Origin: Psilocybe azurescens
Taxonomy: Eukaryota > Basidiomycota > Agaricomycetes > Agaricales > Agrocybaceae
Length of the DNA: 32,517 bases
Assembly: GCA_023853785.1 (NCBI GenBank)
Contig: JAJIRX010000628.1
Coordinates: 1 to 32,517 of the forward strand
Direction of reading: 5' to 3'
The stretch's first letter is position 1. Each line of letters opens with the position of its first letter. Below are positions 26,903-32,517 of the stretch, one piece after another. A model generated the notes under the pieces. The model worked only from the letters and a program-made list of their open reading frames with translations, was not told the DNA's origin and did no database searches. The translations under genes were made by a program, and so were the position numbers.

Positions 26903-29594
26903 ATGGCCAGTGCTGCCATATTCAATCGTTCCCCGTCGCCACCCGCAGTGAGCAGGAACGATTCACATCGACAAAGCATTGCATCGACCTCCATATCATC
27001 ATACAGAACTGCCCCTCTCCTGTCTGGCTCCCACTCGTCTCTGGCCAACTCTTCGCACTCGTCTGTGCACACCATTAATGCCAACGGCAACCACAAGGAC
27101 AACACGAACATCATGCGTGATACCAACAACATTATAAATCCAATATATGCACTTGGGGGCTCACAGGAGATGCATATCGTCAAAGTGACCAACGACAGAG
27201 TTGAGATCGAGTCGGGCCCCGTACCAGAGTCGTACTTGGAAAAAGTCGGAAGGGCAGTCTTCCGTACGGTCAAGTCAGACTCGGAACATGCTGGTTCGCC
27301 GCTTCCGCCGCTGCCTTGTCCGCCGGTCAGCGTAGAACAAAGGGAAGAGGAGTCGGACACAAAGCCATCTTCCCGCATGTTGGGCCCCCTTTGGCTGTCC
27401 AACAGAACGGCTTTGCCACCCAGCCGCAGCAACAGCAGCATCCAGAGAGCACCGAGGCCTCGTCGTCGTTACACTTGGTCCCCGCGCCGCAGGACACTTT
27501 GCAACGGTCGTCAACCGACACCAGAGCATCGTACAACGGCCTTCGCACCATCGTCACCTCGCCGTCACCGCAGCAATCACTCAATGCCAACGCCGAGGCG
27601 TCTTCCTCGACCCCATCCCCGTCGCGGGCGAACGGCCACCTCTCAGTCGACGGGTATCTGCAGCCCCCACTGCTGACAGCCACGCAGCGGCCCGCCCGGC
27701 GGAACACCACGGGGTCTACGCCTTTAATATCCAAGCGCGGGTCCGTCGCAGGCGGGGCTGCGCACGGGAAAGGCTCCTCGCAGCCATTTGCGTCGGTGGA
27801 CGACAACGCGGTGCTAGGTGAGGGTGGGCTGGAGCTCGCGTCGGATATCGAGATCCACGCGGAGAGGATTCGCCGAGAGAGGATGTCGAAGCGGGCAAAG
27901 CAGCAACAGGAGGCGGAAGCCGCGCTGACGAGGGCGGAGTCCTCTGGCATGGCTGCGGCCCAAGGCCAGGATGCGCCTCTCGTCGGCAATCTCATCGGGG
28001 AGGACCATGTGAATTATGTGCTCATGTACAATATGCTGAGCGGGGATTAGGATTGGCGTACGTCATAAGATCTGCCTCCACGGGAGATTGTGCGCTTAGA
28101 TTTATTTTCCAGGTGTCGCGATGTCAAGCGAAAATCAAGAGACCGCTGACGGATGAGGATTTCACGGGTCGACACAAGTTCTCATTTGATATGTAAGTGT
28201 TTTTCTCCCTTACGGGCATTGCTTACTCTTTTGTTAGCGTCGGAAACGAACTGACACCATCCGCAAAATACGACTTCAAGTTCAAAGACTACGCTCCCTG
28301 GGTATTCCGCTACCTGCGCGAAGACATCTTCCACCTCGACCCCGCGGACTACCTCCTCTCGCTCACCGCCAAATACATCCTCTCCGAACTCGGCTCGCCC
28401 GGTAAATCCGGCTCCTTCTTCTACTTCTCGCGCGACTATCGGTTCATCATCAAGACCATCCGGCACTCGGAGCACAAGTTCCTGCTGAGCATACTGAAGC
28501 GGTACTATGCGCACGTGCAGGAGAACCCGCACACGCTGCTGAGCAGGTTTTATGGGCTCCATCGTGTGAAGCTGCCAGAGGGAGGAAGATTCACTTTGTG
28601 ATCATGAATAACCTGTTTCCGGCGCATAAGGATGTGCATGAGACGTATGATTTGAAGGGAAGTACGGTGGGACGGGAGTATCCCCCGAGGAGAAGGCGGC
28701 GAAGAATCCGAGAGCGGTGCTCAAGGATCTGAACTGGATTAATAGAGGGGAACATGCTCGAGCTGGGCCCGGAGAAGCGCGCGCTGTTGACCGAGCAGCT
28801 GAGAAGGGACGAGGAGTTTTTGAAGAGCATCCATGTGATGGATTACAGTTTGTTGGTGGGGATACATAACATGCATAGAGGGAACAGGGAGAACGTGCGG
28901 AAGAATACGCTTAAAGTCTTTTCGGTGCGTACTTCTCCTTTCCTAGCGCAAACACACTCTATAATAATGTTTTTTTTTCGTGCTATCATTCCCATTCCTG
29001 CCGAAACAAATAGCCTGTCACTCCCAGAAACCCGGCGCAACAAGCTCTCGCAAGCAGGCAGCAAGTCGCCCGAAGCCATTGCGATGCGGCGCGCCATGCG
29101 CTCGTCTGACCCAAGCGCCTCGGCAAGCACACCGTGCGCCTCCCAGAGGAAGACACAGGCGACCGCCAGCAGTTCGTTTTCTATCAAGACGAGGGCGGGT
29201 TGCGGGCGACGGATGATAATAACAACCAATGAATGTCATTTATTATCTAGGCGTTATTGATATTCTGACCCCGTATACGCTGGTGAAGAAGTTGGAGCAT
29301 TTCTGGAAGGGTCTGAAGTCGGATCGGGTGAGTTCTAGCTCTTGTCTCTTCCCTTTTTCTTTGCTATCTTTTTTTTTTCATTGGTTTCGCGGTTTTTATT
29401 TTTTTACTGATGTGCGATTGTTTTTCTGCTCCCTCCAGCATAAAATCAGTCCAGTGCCCCCTGCAGAATACGGCAACCGGTTCTTCTCCTTCATGAAAGC
29501 TATCATGCGCGGTGGCGAGGGCGGAGAGAAGTTTAAGGAAAAAGGAGAAAGAAGAATAATGACTTCTGTTTGCCAACTTCTAGCGCCCCACTGA
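26903..29594 (+). CDS. MSS4: Phosphatidylinositol-4-phosphate 5-kinase (MSS4 type)
   Basis: The enzyme phosphorylates PI4P to PI(4,5)P2 at the plasma membrane and controls actin, endocytosis and wall growth. Exons: 26903-28057, 28113-28192, 28238-about 28928, about 29028-29327, 29439-29594. With seven one-base corrections the total is 2385 nt, 794 residues. The first ~380 residues are a low-complexity Ser/Pro/Gln tail. The kinase domain starts near [19 protein letters not shown]. Visible motifs: [15 protein letters not shown] (ATP-binding Lys), [51 protein letters not shown] and the activation loop [14 protein letters not shown]. Frame breaks lie at 27385-27389 (C run), 28042-28045 (G run), 28575, 28682-28686 (C run), 28747-28750 (G run), 29110-29112 and about 29226-29230. 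The gene is normally essential, so these are probably assembly errors. The intron near 28929-29027 has less certain borders. Confidence 0.9.
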
Positions 29595-31414
29595 CTACCT
29601 TTCTGATTCCTTTCGATTCGTCCCCTCTGGATGTCATCGATATTTATCCTGGTCTTCCTCCATCCCCCTCTCTCTTCCTCTCCGTCTATTTGCTAGCTCG
29701 ATCTAGAGACCAGGGATCCCTCATCCGCCGACTCGATCCTCGGTCCCGCATATACACCCTATATTGTGCCCCACGAACACCCACGCTCATTACCACTCCC
29801 TCTTATGCCCCCTTCAGCACTCCCAGAGTCGAGAATCGACTTCCGCGGCTGTGTGATTTTTAAAATTGCACGCCGCACATTTACATTACAGGCGGATAGA
29901 TCTACATGTAGAATCCGCAAATGCGTAGGCGACAGCTGTGCGCTCGATGTGACGAGCATGCACCCTCTGTCTTACCCTGGTATTGATGCTGATGCTGGGG
30001 ATTGTAAACTGTACACCATCTGTATCTGTTGGTTCTGTCCAGCCCGCCTTGCCTTGGACTTTTTCCCGTCGTGCCCCTACTGTGTCGATGGCCTTTACAC
30101 TCGGCCCTGCCCTCGGCCCTCGACCGCTATCCGGTGGCCAGCCGCACGCATACACTCGCAACCTTCCGACCCTATTCCCATTCCCGCCGTCTTCTTCCTT
30201 TTATACTTCACATTCCCACCCACCCCGTGTATATCTTCATACGCCCGGGACACGCTCTTTCTTCTGTTTTTTTGCGCATACTTACACGCTCCTTCCATCA
30301 TCGTCATATTGCATTTTCGGGTTTCTGTCTTTTTCATCTACCATACCCTTATACCAAACCAATCAGTTAATAGTACACTACACACCACACTATCATTAGG
30401 GCACCTGCGCATGCACGCGACACTCCTTTTTCCGCTTCACGCTTTCATTTCATTCACGGCGTCTCTGTGCCAACCCCTTTCACCATCGATCTTTATATGC
30501 CTCCTCTACATACCATTCATCTTGGCGGACGATCCCCTTCTACCATCATCCTCAACACCAACACCAACGGCAATTCGGCACCGACGTCTTCCCTTGGGCT
30601 TCTGCCCTCCATAGATAATCTCCATTCCATCAACATCATCTACGTTCCCTTAAGGTCCCTTCCTCATCGAACATTCGTATTCCCTACCTTTTCTCTTGCC
30701 ATTTTTTCATTCTCAATCTTCAATGTAAAACACCATCACCTGTATTTCGTCCTGTGATGTCGCTGACCCCAAAGTTCTCGGAAAATTTCTTCTATTGCCC
30801 TTCTCCCTTTCCATTTTTGTTTGATTCGACTTCACTCTTCCTCTTTTTCCTCCATGCATCCAGTATATCCATTATCCAAGTATTTATAAACCTCTACAGC
30901 GCCCTTGGAAGCCTTAAAAGCTTTAATCTTTCTTTCTTTCTATTCCTACTTAAGTATCGATATCTGTCCGCGTCTTTCTTTAGCTCTCTGTATTATTCCA
31001 TGGAATTTTGGATATCTTGTAAAAAGAATTCGTTTACCATTCGCAGTGGTGGAGACCTGTACCTTGAGGTGAATTCTACAGTGTGCGTATCTCGTGATAT
31101 GGGCATAAGCACGTCAGAGTTCTGCAACTCGAGAGTGGACGAAGGAGCTGTCCACTGTACAAGGTTGTACAGCCCAACGCGTAGATATCCACAGCGCCCT
31201 CAGGTCGTGGTCTTACATACTTACGCGCATATACTCATAGTTGACGTGCCTTTCACGTCGAGAGCTAGAGCGTGTAAATACACCAAGAACATTCCATTGA
31301 TACATAGGATGGATTACTATTAAATACAGATGAAGACAAATGGAATAGACAACGAGAACAATACGATAAGTATATTAATAATTGATTCAGAAACAGGCCC
31401 TGAGCGAATCGAGA
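29595..31414. other. Pyrimidine-rich intergenic region between convergent genes
   Basis: MSS4 ends on the left and CND1 ends on the right, so no promoter is required here. Yet the plus strand is strongly C/T-rich from about 29600 to 31000. This leaves long open frames (for example 29766-30614 and 30754-31323) that lack any domain or codon-like pattern. I see no supported gene. A small unrecognised gene or non-coding transcript cannot be excluded. Confidence 0.4.
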
Positions 31415-32517
31415 TCAGTCGCTTTCGTACATATCATCATCATGCACTGCAGCAGCTTTCTTCGTGCGTGCAGCTGTGACACCATAGAGGTCAGAAAAGT
31501 GGAGATCCTGTACACGCAAAAATGCTCACATTTCTTGGCTGCTCTTTTCTTGGCAGCAGCTTTCTTTCCCTCGACGCGTTTCTCCAAAGCCTGATCTTCT
31601 TGGCCTTGCGATTTATGTTCCTCTAGAATCTGCAATAGAGTTTAGTAAGCAACCTTCAGGATTATACAGGGCTTAGCGTCACCTTCTCAAACTCATTCAA
31701 TTCTGAGTCAGGTTTATCTTTCGATTTGTTTGCTCTAGCCTAATCTTACCGTATTAGTATTCGAACTGGAGGGCACAGCACTTGCATGCAAGATCTTACC
31801 TTGGCCAAGATCTCAGTAAATCGCTCGAATACGGTCGGTTCATGTAATTTATCGCGATAGAATTGCAGGCCCTCGATAAGTTTCTTGACCGAACGTTCAG
31901 ATTTGAAGGGAAGGAAAGACAGTAGGCGATATCGCGCCACTGTCGAGGTTCCTCTGTCAGTCTGAACCTCTGGCACAGCTTGTCGACGATGGTTTCTGCT
32001 TGTTTTTCCTGGATAAAAGGGAAAATGTGATTAAAAGGGTCGCTTCAAGCAAGTCAAAAATGAAATAAATCGAACCTTCTCGATGAAAGTAAAGATGAAG
32101 CGAAGAGTGCTTTGGAACGCCTCTTCCTCGACTGCGTGTTCTCCCGTCGAAAGGTGACTAATAACTGCAGGGACGTAAGAACAATCACGAAAAGTAAAGC
32201 AAAGTAAGAAGACGACGAACCATCAGGCAAGTTATTGTAGATAGCATTCTCCTTCGTCGACAGCTCATTGAAGAAAAGCTTCGCCAAGTCAGAAATGCGT
32301 GGTTCAGGATCCTCCAAACATTTCGCCATCTCGCCCAGCTGACCCTTGACCTTGATCATGCCGTTGAGAATCAGATGGGTCAACACCATAAGCGTGTTCT
32401 TCTTCACGACAAAGTTCTTATCCGAAAGCCCCTTGTACAGCTCGTTGCTGTTTTCGTCGATGATATTGCTGAACGAAACAGCCACATCACCAAGGGCGAT
32501 AACGATATTACTGCGAA
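31415..32517 (-). CDS. CND1: Condensin complex subunit 1 (CND1/Ycs4/NCAPD2), C-terminal part
   Basis: This is the HEAT-repeat non-SMC subunit of condensin, which compacts mitotic chromosomes. Minus-strand exons are 32221-32517 (runs out of the window), 32076-32164, 31800-32008, 31683-31739, 31530-31629 and 31415-31473, with introns of 53-67 nt. The conserved block NIVIALGDVAVSFSNIIDEN, then KKNTLMVLTHLILNGMIKVK, PEPRISDLAKLFFNELSTKE and NAIYNNLPD is diagnostic of the family. Later exons read QWRDIAYC, LPFKSERSVKKLIEGLQFY, a Lys/Ala-rich stretch and the acidic end HDDDMYESD. One or four bases are missing in the TTCC/CCTT run at about 31908-31918. Restoring them gives consistent exon phases throughout. 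The 5' two-thirds or more lies beyond the window. Confidence 0.92.

Noticed and set aside
27327..27995. 222-codon open frame antisense to MSS4
   Set aside because: Shadow of the GC-rich, Ser/Pro-rich N-terminal part of MSS4.
29766..30614. 282-codon plus-strand open frame
   Set aside because: It lies in a pyrimidine-rich strand where stop codons are scarce. No domain, and the composition is irregular (runs of Phe, Leu, Pro, Ser).
30754..31323. 189-codon plus-strand open frame starting MMSLTPKF
   Set aside because: Hydrophobic runs follow from T-rich DNA, and the later half is unlike the first. No supporting signal.

Overview
The window looks like an Agaricomycete (mushroom-forming basidiomycete) genome. 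Supporting signs are many introns of about 45-110 nt, a chromodomain-bearing Ty3/gypsy element whose LTR starts TGTTAC and ends GTAACA, an HMG-box regulator, Hmp1/CsbD-like small proteins, and the conserved eukaryotic genes MSS4 and condensin CND1. The species cannot be named from the sequence.

Layout. 1-4738 is the 3' part of a degenerate chromovirus (protease, reverse transcriptase, RNase H, integrase, chromodomain, 3' LTR). 4739-12289 is repeat-rich and gene-poor. It holds two divergent unrecognised genes (5405-6487 minus; 7165 plus), and the plus gene is cut by a putative 2.28-kb inverted-repeat element (7521-9803). That element carries TCCA/TGGA arrays, minisatellites and a tRNA-like SINE relic. 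12290-15462 is host genic sequence: an HMG-box transcription factor and a head-to-head pair of CsbD-like stress-protein genes around a CRE-like site.

15786-25450 is the most unusual part. A family of at least nine copies (full, decayed or truncated) of an unrecognised ~146-149-residue protein, called here the PPWV family after its TRYPPWV motif, is packed on both strands. Every copy with a readable 5' end has a first coding exon of only four bases (ATG T), a 54-57-nt intron, and a shared upstream element near ATACGGTCACATGAC. A second unrecognised gene (X, 18016-19331) sits in the cluster and has a truncated relative at 25135-25450, so whole blocks were duplicated. Because the copies serve as empty-site controls for each other, two small transposon insertions can be delimited inside the window: 511 bp with a TAA duplication, and 98 bp with an 8-bp duplication.

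26903-29594 is a phosphatidylinositol-4-phosphate 5-kinase (MSS4 type). 31415-32517 is the 3' end of condensin subunit 1 on the minus strand. Between them lie 1.8 kb of strongly pyrimidine-biased sequence.

A point affecting the whole annotation: about fifteen one-base frame breaks occur in otherwise well-conserved genes, including MSS4 (seven) and CND1, mostly at short homopolymers. Correcting them by one base each makes every spliced length a multiple of three. I read most of them as sequencing or assembly indels, not gene death. The retroelement is different: it also has in-frame stops and is genuinely decayed.
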